Below the pieces are notes generated by a model. That model was not told where the DNA came from. It was given only the letters and a program-made list of their open reading frames with translations, and did not search any database. From Klebsiella pneumoniae (GTDB taxonomy: Bacteria > Pseudomonadota > Gammaproteobacteria > Eutrophobiales > Eutrophobiaceae): DNA of 64,000 bases. Location of the stretch: the NCBI GenBank assembly GCA_945878555.1, contig CAMDWI010000016.1, positions 32,631-96,630 of the forward strand, read 5' to 3'. The translations under genes and the position numbers were made by a program. Positions 45,992 through 55,283 of this stretch are shown here, piece after piece (position 1 is the stretch's first letter; every line of letters starts with the position of its first letter).

Positions 45992-47482
45992 GTGAATAGA
46001 TTTTTCCGGTACGCCTTGCCAGCAGTGTGGTTATCTGTCACTACACTTGCGGGATATTCAGGTGAATTGTCGTTGTTTGATGCCATTCGTAATAATAATC
46101 GTGATGAAATCCTGAAGCAGCTTGAACAGGGGGCTGACGCCGATGTGGCAGGCCCCGATGGAACGAGCTTATTGCACTGGGCCGCCCACCTGGATGATCA
46201 GGAAATTGCAGGTCGTTTGCTTGAGGCTGGTGCCAATCCGGATCGGGCAAATGAATATGGCGTTACTCCGTTATGGCTGGCCTGTACGAATAAAAGTGAC
46301 AGAATGGTTGAATTACTGTTAAACCATGGCGCGGATCCGAATCCCGTTTTGTGGACCGGGGAAACTGCATTGATGAATTGTGCCCGAACCGGGGCAAGTG
46401 GAGCGGTCTTGAGTCTGTTGAATTCTGGCAAGAATAATCCAGGTGCCCGGGAAAGCAAGAGGGGCCAAAACGCGCTAATGTGGGCTGCAGCCGGTGGACA
46501 TGCGCTAATTGTACAATTACTGATAGAACATGGTGCAGAGATTAATGCTGTGTCATATAGCGGCTTTTCCGCGTTGATGTTTGCAGCTCGTTCCGGTGAA
46601 CTCGAAACAGCACAGCTGTTGATCAAGGCCGGGGCTAATCCCGATGACTCGACACCCGGACACGGGAATACCCTGGTAGTTGCCAGTGCGGGTGGTCACG
46701 AGGCGCTGGCGCTTTATTTGCTGGAGATGGGTGCAAATCCGGATAGTGCTGATCAATACGGGATCACCTCGCTTCATTACGCCATCAGAAGCGGCATGTC
46801 AGCACTGAATGGAGTGCGTTACGATAGTGTATATCGGGTTCGACCTGACAATATGCGTGACCTGGTCAGGGCCGTCCTTGCGGCAGGTGCGAATGTAAAT
46901 GCCAGGATCAGGACTAACAGACGGCTGGGTCCGGATGGGAGCCCGTTTAATATGCAAGGCGCCACACCCTATTTTCTTGCTGCCGTTTCTGCCGATGTCG
47001 CATTGATGCAAATGCTGCGAGATTACGGTGCCAACCCGCAACTCACCGCTGAAGGGGGTATTACACCGCTGATTGCTGCAGCGCGTTCAGCCTGTACTGG
47101 TTCCTGTGTATTCATGGCGGGTGGGAATAATGCCAGTGATCAGGATGTGGAACTGGCTTATCAGGCGGTCAAGGCAATTGTAGAGGCAGGCGTTGATGTA
47201 AATTCAGCAGATGACAATGGTCTGACCGCCATGCATATGGCCGCCTATACGGGGGCGGACAAGGTCGTTCAATATCTTGCTGAACAGGGGGCAATGGTCA
47301 ATGTCAGGAGCAGATTTGGTGAAACACCCTGGAGTATGGCATCCGGTATCAGTCCGGTGATCAGTTTTCGGGGATTATACGGTGACCATAAGGGTACCGT
47401 TAGTCTACTGGAGCAACTCGGGGCTGTCCGTATCAGCAGGGAAGAAATGGATCCCGACGCGCCTGCGCCCCCTGGACAGTAA
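45992..47482 (+). CDS. Exported ankyrin-repeat protein
   Basis: A 496-residue protein of about eleven ankyrin repeats after a signal peptide (MNRFFRYALPAVWLSVTTLAG, cleavage near residue 23). Repeats run from about 27 to 475 with typical TALMxAAxxG...LL..GAxxN units. Two are unusual: an insertion between about 268 and 310 around SVYRVRPDNMRDLV, and another near 370 with a Cys pair in SACTGSC. The start is GTG 45992, after GGAGGACT. Ankyrin stacks are protein-binding scaffolds, here in the periplasm. It precedes a cytochrome and a Tat-exported ThDP enzyme, which have their own promoter. Confidence 0.85.
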   Translation: MNRFFRYALPAVWLSVTTLAGYSGELSLFDAIRNNNRDEILKQLEQGADADVAGPDGTSLLHWAAHLDDQEIAGRLLEAGANPDRANEYGVTPLWLACTNKSDRMVELLLNHGADPNPVLWTGETALMNCARTGASGAVLSLLNSGKNNPGARESKRGQNALMWAAAGGHALIVQLLIEHGAEINAVSYSGFSALMFAARSGELETAQLLIKAGANPDDSTPGHGNTLVVASAGGHEALALYLLEMGANPDSADQYGITSLHYAIRSGMSALNGVRYDSVYRVRPDNMRDLVRAVLAAGANVNARIRTNRRLGPDGSPFNMQGATPYFLAAVSADVALMQMLRDYGANPQLTAEGGITPLIAAARSACTGSCVFMAGGNNASDQDVELAYQAVKAIVEAGVDVNSADDNGLTAMHMAAYTGADKVVQYLAEQGAMVNVRSRFGETPWSMASGISPVISFRGLYGDHKGTVSLLEQLGAVRISREEMDPDAPAPPGQ

Positions 47483-47512
47483 TATGCATAGTAGCTATTT
47501 ACGTTCACCTTA

Positions 47513-47542
47513 TTGACAGGGTTAACCCGGGCGAACCATAAT
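47513..47542 (+). promoter_or_regulatory. Promoter with palindromic operator upstream of the cytochrome/ThDP pair
   Basis: TTGACA (47513-47518), 18-base spacer, CATAAT (47537-47542). The spacer opens with a perfect 10 bp palindrome GGGTTAACCC (47519-47528), a possible repressor site. It would drive the cytochrome and the ThDP gene independently of the ankyrin gene. Confidence 0.5.
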
Positions 47543-47664
47543 CGGTAAGGGGAAAACGAAACTGTCAGTAAGAGGGTGAATTTTTCTGGATCTGGTACCT
47601 GCGCAAGTAATTATATTTGCCAATGTACAACTTATTCTGCTCAAGTTGGTTGATGGAGGGTTAC

Positions 47665-47973
47665 ATGAAGCCTGTTCCTCATTTGAAGCTGTCTTGTCGT
47701 CTGGTATTTACTGCTGTTTTATCATTGCTAACTGTTCCAGCATCTGCCCAGGATCTGTTTCCTGAAGGTAAAGGCCGGGACACAGTATTGTTTACCTGTT
47801 CCCAGTGCCACGGAATTGATTATCTTCCCAATGTAAAACTGACTGCAGATCAATGGCGGAACGCCGTGTATGACATGATGGCCAGAGGCGCAGTTATTGA
47901 AGAACAAAATCTGGATACTGTCGAGGAATACCTGATTAACAGTTTCGCCATCGACAAGAAACAAGCAAACTGA
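47665..47973 (+). CDS. Small periplasmic c-type cytochrome
   Basis: A 102-residue exported protein with a signal peptide (cleavage after ASA, residue 28) and one heme-binding CSQCH (residues 45-49). The mature protein is about 74 residues. The later segment TADQWRNAVYDMMARGA supplies Met residues that could be the second axial ligand. The ATG at 47665 follows a GGAGGG site; an upstream in-frame ATG at 47617 is poorer. It would carry electrons in the periplasm. It stands 61 bases before the ThDP enzyme gene on the same strand, suggesting it is that enzyme's acceptor. Confidence 0.8.
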   Translation: MKPVPHLKLSCRLVFTAVLSLLTVPASAQDLFPEGKGRDTVLFTCSQCHGIDYLPNVKLTADQWRNAVYDMMARGAVIEEQNLDTVEEYLINSFAIDKKQAN

Positions 47974-48034
47974 AATGGCTGGTTTTGGTGTAGATCAGGA
48001 AATTAACAGCTTTGTATTTTGATAAGGGGGCAGA

Positions 48035-49927
48035 ATGCGGAAATTAGTCAAAGATCTCATCAGTGCAAGGATTTCCAGGCGTGGATTCCTGGCAGGAATG
48101 GCTGCAGCGAGTTACGGGGCAAGCGCAGCCAGATCAGCACTCGCAGCGGTAGAACCGTTTCTGCCCGGAGGTAAAATGCCGGAAGGCTATGTGCGCGAGG
48201 TAACGGGTACCGGCGCAGATTTACTGGTTGAACAGATACTTGAGACAGGTGCGAAATACCTGTTTGTGGCAAATGGCACGGGACTGGGGCCGATTAGCGA
48301 CTCACTGGTCGATCATCCGCAGCTCCAGCTGATTCAGGCTACCCATGAAGGTCAGGTACTATCTATCGCAGATGGCTACGCCAAGGTCTCGGGCAAAACC
48401 GGTTTTGGCATGTTCAGTCGGGTAGGTTTACCGCATGCCAGTTCAAACATGTACAACGCAATGAAAGACAGGACCCCGCTGGTGATGTTAAGCGACCATG
48501 CAGCGTCCATGTCGGAAGGTACAGATGGTCATGAAGATCTGGATGACTGGATGCAGGGTGTACAACAGTACACAAAATGGCAGTGGGTTGTACACGAACC
48601 GCGTCGTATACCGGAATGGATACGCAGGGCCCATCAGTTATCCAATATAATGCCGGGTGGGCCTACCCATATACGTATTCCGCGCAATCATCTGGACGGT
48701 TCATCCGTAACCGCGAATGTTTTTTCTGCGCAAGCATTTAATGTGGCTATGGAATTAAGCCCTGGCTCGGCTGAAGTGGAACTGGCAGCCCGGTTTTTAC
48801 TTGAGTCAAAATCACCCCTGTTGGAGGTCGGTTTTGAAGTCAGTCAGTGTAAGGCAAACAAATCTGTAATAGAGCTGGCAGAATTACTGGGGATGCAGGT
48901 CGTCCAGCACCCGAGGAGCTTCCATGCAGATTTCCCGAATTTTCATCCTCTCTATATCGGAAACACTGATAATCTGCTCGGACTGTTATCCGATATAGAT
49001 TGCTGCCTCAGTCTGGGTACGCGTGTTAATGAAGGTATGGATGGTTTTATGCGTGGTCGCAAGATACCGCTAATTCACGCCAGTGTGGATCCGGAAAAGA
49101 TAGCCCGCAATATTCCTACGGCGGTAAGTCTGGTAGGTGATATTGAACTTATAACCCGCGCCTTGATTGAAGCAGTTAAAAGTCTGGCTACAGCGGACCA
49201 TATAAAAAAGATCAGTACCGAACGACGTGCCAGGATTGCCGGTCACACAGCCTCCGTATTTGCCGCAACGAGAGAGTCTGGTCGACGTAGCAAGGGTAGC
49301 CCGGTACCCTGGCAACGGGTAATGTATGAACTGAATGAATTGCTTGAACCGGACGCCATTGTAGTGGAGGAACTTGGGACAGCAACCCGAACCTTGTCAC
49401 ATATAGAGTTCAGCAATGAGGGCAGGATGAAGGTCGGGCGTACCACCGGCATGGCCCTCGGCTGGGGGGTCGGCGCATCAGTAGGCGTGAAGCTGGCCCA
49501 ACCGGATCGACAAGTGGTTTCCATACAGGGTGATGGAGGATTTTTGTTCGGGCAGACCGATTCACTCTGGTCGATGTCACGCTACGACGTCCCGGTTATG
49601 ACAGTTGTATTAAATAATCATAGTTATGAGGCAACCCGGTTGCGTATCATGCTTGATGGAAAGGCTGGCAAGCTTAACCGTGATTATGTCTCCTATCTTG
49701 GTAATCCGGATATTGATTTTGTTAGGCTTGCAGCGGTTTATAATATCCCGGGTGAAGTTGTCAATAATAGTGAGGATCTGCGCGCGGCTATTCAACGTGG
49801 ATTACGAACACTTGCTGAAGGTAGGCCCTTTATGCTTGATGTGCGCACCTTGAACTGGGGTACAGGAGCCGAAGTGACCGAGTATCAGAAGTTTTCAGTT
49901 GCAGAACAACGTACACGCAAGGTCTGA
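48035..49927 (+). CDS. Tat-exported thiamine diphosphate-dependent enzyme (acetolactate synthase/pyruvate oxidase fold)
   Basis: A 630-residue ThDP enzyme with three domains. The N-terminus has a twin-arginine signal, SRRGFLAG (residues 14-21), with probable cleavage near Ala38. The pyrimidine domain contains the catalytic Glu105 in ATHEGQVLSIADGYAKVSGK. The ThDP-binding motif is GDG (499-501) followed 26 residues later by NN (527-528), the usual GDG-x25-NN. The central domain is of the acetolactate synthase type; no FAD-specific motif was recognised. Family enzymes decarboxylate or condense 2-oxo acids and are nearly always cytoplasmic, so a folded, exported cofactor-bound form is unusual. 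A strong AAGGGGG site precedes the ATG. Confidence 0.85.
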   Translation: MRKLVKDLISARISRRGFLAGMAAASYGASAARSALAAVEPFLPGGKMPEGYVREVTGTGADLLVEQILETGAKYLFVANGTGLGPISDSLVDHPQLQLIQATHEGQVLSIADGYAKVSGKTGFGMFSRVGLPHASSNMYNAMKDRTPLVMLSDHAASMSEGTDGHEDLDDWMQGVQQYTKWQWVVHEPRRIPEWIRRAHQLSNIMPGGPTHIRIPRNHLDGSSVTANVFSAQAFNVAMELSPGSAEVELAARFLLESKSPLLEVGFEVSQCKANKSVIELAELLGMQVVQHPRSFHADFPNFHPLYIGNTDNLLGLLSDIDCCLSLGTRVNEGMDGFMRGRKIPLIHASVDPEKIARNIPTAVSLVGDIELITRALIEAVKSLATADHIKKISTERRARIAGHTASVFAATRESGRRSKGSPVPWQRVMYELNELLEPDAIVVEELGTATRTLSHIEFSNEGRMKVGRTTGMALGWGVGASVGVKLAQPDRQVVSIQGDGGFLFGQTDSLWSMSRYDVPVMTVVLNNHSYEATRLRIMLDGKAGKLNRDYVSYLGNPDIDFVRLAAVYNIPGEVVNNSEDLRAAIQRGLRTLAEGRPFMLDVRTLNWGTGAEVTEYQKFSVAEQRTRKV

Positions 49928-49938
49928 TATGTGTCTGG

Positions 49939-49970
49939 AAACCATCAAGTCACACACCGCTTGATGGTTT
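49939..49970 (+). other. Stem-loop after the ThDP enzyme gene
   Basis: Perfect 11 bp stem AAACCATCAAG/CTTGATGGTTT (49939-49949, 49960-49970) with a 10-base loop. It lacks a T run, so it may protect the 3' end or mark a factor-dependent terminator. Confidence 0.5.
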
Positions 49971-50124
49971 GAGGTCATCGCAGTTTTCAGACGTAAATTT
50001 GCTGATGATTTTTATATTCATGCAATCCCGGGTGTTCAGGAGAGATTAACCGTACGTTTATCTTGGTAAATGTCCGGGTATTTCATTAGAATTGCAGGCC
50101 TTAATCTGACCTGGAGCAACTGTA

Positions 50125-51450
50125 TTGTCGACCGTAGGTTTTATCAGTCTCGGATGTCCCAAGGCACTTGTGGATTCCGAGCGTATCTTGACCCAGCTGC
50201 GTCTGGATGGCTATAGCATCTCAGACAGTTACGAGGGTGCCGAGGTAGTTATTGTCAATACCTGCGGGTTTATCGACAGTGCCCGTGCTGAATCTCTGGA
50301 GGCCATCGGTGAGGCTATCAGCGAGAATGGCCGGGTTATCGTGACCGGTTGTATGGGCGTGGATGCCGAACAAATACGTCAAATCCATCCACAGGTATTA
50401 AGTGTGACCGGTCCACAGCAGTATGAGCAGGTGGTCAGTGCAGTACACAAACATGCACCGCGGACAGGCAAACATGATCCGTTTATTGATCTGGTACCGC
50501 CACAGGGCATCAAACTGACACCCCGCCACTATGCCTATCTGAAGATATCGGAAGGCTGTAATCATAAATGCAGTTTCTGCATTATTCCTTCCATGCGGGG
50601 CAAGCTTGTCAGCCGTGATGCCGGCGAGGTTATGAAGGAGGCCGAAGGACTGGTACGTTCCGGAGTAAAGGAACTGCTGGTAATTTCACAGGATACGAGT
50701 GCCTACGGGGTAGACACAAAATACAAGACCGGATTCTGGAACGGCAGACCTGTAAAGACTGATTTGTATCATTTGTGTGAGGCGCTGGGCTCACTTGGTG
50801 TGTGGGTGCGTTTGCACTATGTCTATCCATACCCGCATGTGGACGAGATCATCCCGTTGATGGCAGAGGGGAAGATACTGCCGTATCTGGATGTGCCGTT
50901 CCAGCATGGCAGTACCCGCATACTCAAACTGATGCGCCGTCCAGCTGCCACTGAAAATACACTGGAGCACATCAACCGCTGGCGTAATATCTGCCCGGAT
51001 ATTACCATCCGTTCCACCTTCATCGTCGGATTTCCGGGCGAGACAGACGAGGATTTTGAACAGTTGCTGGAGTTTCTGGAACAGGCCAGACTGGATCGTG
51101 TAGGCTGTTTCCAGTATTCGCCTGTAACCGGTGCGGCGGCAAACGACTTGCCGGATCATGTGCCCGATGAGGTCAAGGAGGAACGCTGGCATCGTTTCAT
51201 GCAGCTACAGTCCCGGATCAGCGAGGACAAGCTGGCAGACAAGGTTGGCAACACCTTGCAGGTGTTGATTGATGAGGCAGACAATAACGAATATATAGGT
51301 CGCAGTTATGCTGATGCACCCGAAATTGATGGTAATGTCTTTGTCAGCAGCACACAGCCATTACAGGCCGGTGATTTGGTGAGTGTGCATATTAACAGTG
51401 CAGCCGAGTATGATCTGTGGGGTAGTGTCGTTAATAATCAGGGATCGTAA
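50125..51450 (+). CDS. rimO: Ribosomal protein S12 methylthiotransferase RimO
   Basis: A 441-residue radical SAM enzyme that methylthiolates Asp of ribosomal protein S12. The N-terminal UPF0004 domain has Cys in [15 protein letters not shown] and TGCMG. The radical SAM cluster is CNHKCSFC (about residue 147), and a C-terminal TRAM domain (about 375-440) completes it. The close relative MiaB is excluded by the [10 protein letters not shown] and [23 protein letters not shown] pattern. Start codon is TTG at 50125 after a GGAG site; no closer ATG is in frame. Confidence 0.95.
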   Translation: MSTVGFISLGCPKALVDSERILTQLRLDGYSISDSYEGAEVVIVNTCGFIDSARAESLEAIGEAISENGRVIVTGCMGVDAEQIRQIHPQVLSVTGPQQYEQVVSAVHKHAPRTGKHDPFIDLVPPQGIKLTPRHYAYLKISEGCNHKCSFCIIPSMRGKLVSRDAGEVMKEAEGLVRSGVKELLVISQDTSAYGVDTKYKTGFWNGRPVKTDLYHLCEALGSLGVWVRLHYVYPYPHVDEIIPLMAEGKILPYLDVPFQHGSTRILKLMRRPAATENTLEHINRWRNICPDITIRSTFIVGFPGETDEDFEQLLEFLEQARLDRVGCFQYSPVTGAAANDLPDHVPDEVKEERWHRFMQLQSRISEDKLADKVGNTLQVLIDEADNNEYIGRSYADAPEIDGNVFVSSTQPLQAGDLVSVHINSAAEYDLWGSVVNNQGS

Positions 51451-51456
51451 GCTACT

Positions 51457-52371
51457 ATGTCAGTCACATTTCTGTTCCCGTCTGCCGCAATTTTAATAAC
51501 CCTGTTGTCGTGGTTCCACCCGGCACTACTTGCTCCGTTAGCCGACTACATCGTACCGTTGCTGGGTCTGGTCATGCTCGGCATGGGCATTACGCTGCGT
51601 TTCGAGAATTTTCTCGGGATACTGCGTAATCCCCGGATTATCATGATCGGTGTGGTTTTGCAGTTCCTGTTGATGCCCTTGTTTGCCTGGATAGTTGCGA
51701 TAGTCTTTGGACTTGAGCAAAGCCTGTTGGTCGGGCTTGTCATCGTTGGGGCCTGTCCAGGCGGGACAGCTTCCAACGTGATCTGTTATCTGGCCCGAGG
51801 GGATGTGGCACTCTCCATTATGCTTACCACCGTATCGACGGTGCTGGCAGTGGTGATTACGCCGTTACTGACCTGGATATATCTGGGCGAGCGGGTTGAT
51901 GTCCCGGTGTTCAATATGATGCGGGACATCTTCCTCATCATCGTGGTTCCGGTCACGTTGGGTGTACTGATAAACCACTATCTGGGTGATCGTCTGCATG
52001 TGGTGAAGAGGTTGTTTCCCTTTGTGTCGCTGTTCGCCATCATCCTTATAATTGGTATTGTGATGGCATTGACCCAGTCACAATTACATCTGGTAGCCTT
52101 GCCGGTGCTGGCGGCCGTGGTCTGGCATAATCTGCTGGGTATGTTGGCAGGATATTACACCTCGAAATGGCTAGGCCTTGACGACAAGACCTGCCGTACG
52201 ATTGCCATTGAGGTCGGTATGCAAAACTCCGGTCTGGCAGTTGTACTGGCGAAAAACTATTTTTCAGTTATGGCGGCGCTGCCTGCGGCAGTATTCAGTA
52301 TCTGGCATAACATCAGCGGTTCGTTATTTGCCGGATACTGGGCACGTAAAATGGATGCTATGAAACCCTGA
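51457..52371 (+). CDS. Bile acid:sodium symporter family (BASS) transporter
   Basis: A 304-residue polytopic membrane protein with about nine to ten helices. The family signature GACPGGTASNVICYLARGDVALSIM (about 88-112) is clear, and the later VGMQNSGLAVVLAKNYF is the second repeat's crossover. BASS transporters move organic anions with sodium; substrate not predictable. It begins 6 bases after rimO and its stop overlaps the end of the convergent cyclo-ligase gene by 14 bases. Confidence 0.85.
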   Translation: MSVTFLFPSAAILITLLSWFHPALLAPLADYIVPLLGLVMLGMGITLRFENFLGILRNPRIIMIGVVLQFLLMPLFAWIVAIVFGLEQSLLVGLVIVGACPGGTASNVICYLARGDVALSIMLTTVSTVLAVVITPLLTWIYLGERVDVPVFNMMRDIFLIIVVPVTLGVLINHYLGDRLHVVKRLFPFVSLFAIILIIGIVMALTQSQLHLVALPVLAAVVWHNLLGMLAGYYTSKWLGLDDKTCRTIAIEVGMQNSGLAVVLAKNYFSVMAALPAAVFSIWHNISGSLFAGYWARKMDAMKP

Positions 52372-52939
52372 GAATTCGCTGTTCGGTGACGATAATATTG
52401 ACCGGGGTATCATGGATATCTGCAGGCAATTGCTTGCTCAGTTGACACTCAAATGCAGGTGCAATACGGCACCTGACCTGATGGCTGGCAAACCAGCGGT
52501 CATAATAACCTTTCCCCTGGCCGAGGCGGGTCCCGTCAGCGCAAAATGCCAGCCCAGGGGTAATACAGACATCAATATTGCCATGGTAGTACAGTGGATC
52601 TTCCGGAACCTGTATGCCATCTGAACCGGTGTTTATGCTTGACCAGCCATTGAATACAACCGATTCCATATGTCCATCACCGGTAATTTTGGGTACGAGA
52701 ACCTGCTTTCCGGTGACGAGTAGCCAGTCCAGAAAGCCATGGGTGTCCGTTTCAGAGCCATAGGAAATATAGCTGAACAGCGTTTTTGCCTCGATAATCT
52801 CCGGTAATGATTGAAGTCGGGTCAGGATCGTCAGATTGTGTTGCGCCCGGACTTCTGTATCGAGACTGTCGCGCAACAGCCTGAACTGCCGGCGTAATGG
52901 CACTTTTTTGTCGAATATAAGTCCGTCATTTTGAGTCAT
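52358..52939 (-). CDS. 5-formyltetrahydrofolate cyclo-ligase
   Basis: A 193-residue enzyme that converts 5-formyl-THF to 5,10-methenyl-THF with ATP. Visible motifs are KVPLRRQFRLLRDSLD at the N-terminus, PGLAFCADGTRLGQGKGYYDRW (the ATP/folate signature, about residues 128-149) and the lysine/arginine-rich start. In E. coli the orthologue (ygfA) is next to the 6S RNA gene; no convincing 6S RNA was seen here. The start ATG 52939 is chosen over longer in-frame readings. The coding ends overlap the BASS transporter end. Confidence 0.9.
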   Translation of the reverse strand: MTQNDGLIFDKKVPLRRQFRLLRDSLDTEVRAQHNLTILTRLQSLPEIIEAKTLFSYISYGSETDTHGFLDWLLVTGKQVLVPKITGDGHMESVVFNGWSSINTGSDGIQVPEDPLYYHGNIDVCITPGLAFCADGTRLGQGKGYYDRWFASHQVRCRIAPAFECQLSKQLPADIHDTPVNIIVTEQRILRVS

Positions 52940-53188
52940 GGGTACCTTTAAAAAATAATCTCTGTACAATGCTGCCAATCTAACAGACTGTTTTAAATAA
53001 GGAAAATCCATAAAGTCGGCCCTGCCACTCGCGCCGTTGTATATCCGGAGCCCTTGGCAGATATTTATCACTAAGTGGTTGTTTGCTCTTTCTTTTTACG
53101 CCATATCCCGTAAAATACCGCCCTCTTGCAACAGGGTGAGCTTGAGCACCCATGGGCTTAATTATAAATTCGAGGAATACGTATTTAA

Positions 53189-53452
53189 ATGGTAACGATT
53201 CGGTTGGCGCGCGCAGGCGCTAAAAAAAGGGCTTTCTATCATATCGTCGTAACTGATTCCAGGAACCGTCGTGACGGTCGTTATATCGAGCGTCTCGGTT
53301 TTTTTAATCCGGTCGCCACAGGTAAGGAAGTAGAGTTACACGTCGATATGGACAGGGTCAGCCACTGGGTAGGTCTGGGTGCACAGGCCTCGGACAGGGT
53401 AGCCTCGTTGTTGAAACAGATAAAGCCCGGTCAGGCATCTGCTGCCGCCTGA
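53189..53452 (+). CDS. rpsP: 30S ribosomal protein S16
   Basis: An 87-residue small-subunit protein, the normal length. The start [25 protein letters not shown] and [14 protein letters not shown] are signatures. It heads the rpsP-rimM-trmD-rplS operon; rimM starts 16 bases later. An AT-rich stretch precedes it. Confidence 0.96.
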   Translation: MVTIRLARAGAKKRAFYHIVVTDSRNRRDGRYIERLGFFNPVATGKEVELHVDMDRVSHWVGLGAQASDRVASLLKQIKPGQASAAA

Positions 53453-53468
53453 TCTGGCACCGTAACCA

Positions 53469-53999
53469 ATGCAAGCGGCTGACGGTGTGCCTGGTAAACA
53501 GGCACTTGTAACGGTCGGCAGGATTAGCGGGATTTACGGAGTAGCAGGCTGGGTCAAAATCGTTTCCTATACCAGACCTGTAACAAATATTTTTTCCTAC
53601 ACACCCTGGTTGATAGGTGAGGGTAATCAGCAACAGTCCTGTGAGTTAGCTGAGGGCCGTGTGCATGGTAAGGGATTGATTGCCCGGTTACGAAATCTGG
53701 ATGACCGGGATATTGCCCGGTCATATATAGGCAAGACGATTTCATTGAAACGTAGCCAGATGCCCGAGCTTCCACCGGGCGAATATTACTGGTGCGATTT
53801 GATGCAACTTGATGTGGAAAACCAGGCCGGTGTGTATCTGGGCAAGGTCACCGATATACTCGAAACCGGTGCGAATGATGTGCTGGTAATCGAAGGTGAA
53901 ATCCGGCATCTGGTACCGCTGATTATGGGTCGATATGTGACATCAATAGATTTACAGCGCGGACGGATCACAGTTGACTGGGAGCCGGAGTACAGCTAG
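53469..53999 (+). CDS. rimM: 16S rRNA processing protein RimM
   Basis: A 176-residue ribosome assembly factor. The N-terminal RimM domain has VGRISGIYGVAGWVKI, and the C-terminal PRC-barrel domain runs from about PPGEYYWCDLMQLDVEN to the end (DVLVIEGEIRHLVPLI). It acts on the 30S head with S19. The next gene, trmD, starts immediately after the stop. Confidence 0.95.
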   Translation: MQAADGVPGKQALVTVGRISGIYGVAGWVKIVSYTRPVTNIFSYTPWLIGEGNQQQSCELAEGRVHGKGLIARLRNLDDRDIARSYIGKTISLKRSQMPELPPGEYYWCDLMQLDVENQAGVYLGKVTDILETGANDVLVIEGEIRHLVPLIMGRYVTSIDLQRGRITVDWEPEYS

Positions 54000-54749
54000 A
54001 TGTTGCAGATAGCCGTGATTACCCTGTTTCCGGAAATGCTCGCTGCTGTAGAGCAATATGGAGTGACCGGACGGGCAGTAAAAAACGGATTGTTAACAAT
54101 AAGCGCCTGTAATCCGAGGGATTACGCGCCAGCACCTCACCGGAATGTCGATGACAGACCTTATGGCGGTGGGCCTGGAATGGTGATGATGGTGCAGCCT
54201 TTACGTGATGCGATTACCGCAGCACGTGTCAGTCTGCCCGGGGCAAAGGTGGTTTATCTTACCCCGCAGGGCAAACGCCTGAATCAGCAGGCGGTAGCCG
54301 GTATTGCAGGTTACAAACAAGTGATACTTGTTGCAGGTCGTTATGAAGGTCTGGATGAACGGCTGATTAGATTGTATGTCGACGAGGAATGGTCGATAGG
54401 AGATTATGTACTGAGTGGTGGTGAGTTGCCGGCAATGGTGCTGATTGACGCGATGTCGAGGACCATACCGGGTGTACTGGGGCATGACAGTTCGGCGGAC
54501 GAGGATTCCTTTGCCAACGGAATACTGGACTATCCGCATTACACCAGGCCGGAAGAGATAGACGGGGAACGGGTGCCTGCCGTGTTGTTGAGTGGCGATC
54601 ACCGGTTAATCCGGGAGTGGAGGATGAAACAGGCGTTGGGGAGAACCTGGTTACGCAGGCCCGACTTGCTGGCAGGCATGCAGCTGGATCGCCTGCAAAC
54701 GAAGTTGTTGACTGAATTCCAGAATGAACAGAATTTGAACCAGACTTAA
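54000..54749 (+). CDS. trmD: tRNA (guanine(37)-N1)-methyltransferase
   Basis: A 249-residue SPOUT-family enzyme that methylates G37 next to the anticodon. Signature segments are [29 protein letters not shown] and [19 protein letters not shown], which form the trefoil-knot SAM site. Length fits E. coli TrmD (255). It lies in the standard rpsP-rimM-trmD-rplS order. Confidence 0.97.
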   Translation: MLQIAVITLFPEMLAAVEQYGVTGRAVKNGLLTISACNPRDYAPAPHRNVDDRPYGGGPGMVMMVQPLRDAITAARVSLPGAKVVYLTPQGKRLNQQAVAGIAGYKQVILVAGRYEGLDERLIRLYVDEEWSIGDYVLSGGELPAMVLIDAMSRTIPGVLGHDSSADEDSFANGILDYPHYTRPEEIDGERVPAVLLSGDHRLIREWRMKQALGRTWLRRPDLLAGMQLDRLQTKLLTEFQNEQNLNQT

Positions 54750-54764
54750 CCGGAGTAACATGTG

Positions 54765-55154
54765 ATGCGTAATATAATTGAGCAACTTGAATCTGAACAA
54801 TTGAAACCGAAGCAGAGTATCCCCGCATTTGGTCCTGGGGACACTGTTGTAGTCCAGGTCAAGGTAAAGGAAGGTACGCGTGAACGCTTGCAGGCGTTTG
54901 AAGGCATAGTCATAGCCATCAAGAACCGTGGTCTGAACTCCTCTTTCACCGTCAGGAAGATTTCCTATGGTGAAGGCGTCGAGCGCGTGTTCCAGACCCA
55001 CAGCCCGGGTGTAGCCAGCATACAGGTCAAGCGTCGTGGTGATATCCGTCGCGCCAAGCTGTATTACATGCGTGACCTCAGCGGCAAGTCAGCACGTATC
55101 AAGGAAAAGCTTGCGAGCAATGCCCCGATCGTTTCAGGTCAGGACAGCGAATAA
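54765..55154 (+). CDS. rplS: 50S ribosomal protein L19
   Basis: A 129-residue large-subunit protein at the subunit interface. The signature is [35 protein letters not shown]. The start ATG 54765 sits 9 bases after GGAG; a GTG three bases before is also in frame. The C-terminus ([19 protein letters not shown]) extends about 12 residues past the E. coli protein. A strong terminator follows and ends the operon. Confidence 0.96.
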   Translation: MRNIIEQLESEQLKPKQSIPAFGPGDTVVVQVKVKEGTRERLQAFEGIVIAIKNRGLNSSFTVRKISYGEGVERVFQTHSPGVASIQVKRRGDIRRAKLYYMRDLSGKSARIKEKLASNAPIVSGQDSE

Positions 55155-55202
55155 ACTGTCTGCAGGACAACGGACAACGTTGTCCTGTCAGTTATTTACC
55201 GG

Positions 55203-55240
55203 AGGTCCCGGCAGTCATGTGCCGGGACCTTTTTGTTTTT
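55203..55240 (+). terminator. Intrinsic terminator after rplS
   Basis: Perfect 10 bp stem AGGTCCCGGC/GCCGGGACCT (55203-55212, 55221-55230), 8-base loop, then TTTTGTTTTTT. Confidence 0.88.
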
Positions 55241-55283
55241 TAAAGCCAGTAGCCTGGCAGTTATCCGCCTGTAATCAAGTCTG

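Noticed and set aside
47617..47664. A longer N-terminus for the small cytochrome from the upstream ATG at 47617.
   Set aside because: It adds 16 residues before a signal peptide that is complete from 47665, and the good GGAGGG ribosome site sits directly before 47665.
52940..53100. Possible 6S RNA upstream of the 5-formyl-THF cyclo-ligase gene, as expected from E. coli gene order.
   Set aside because: Only a 7 bp closing helix (CTGCCAA/TTGGCAG) spanning about 90 bases was found. 6S RNA needs ~180 bases with a central bubble and conserved arms, which are not visible.
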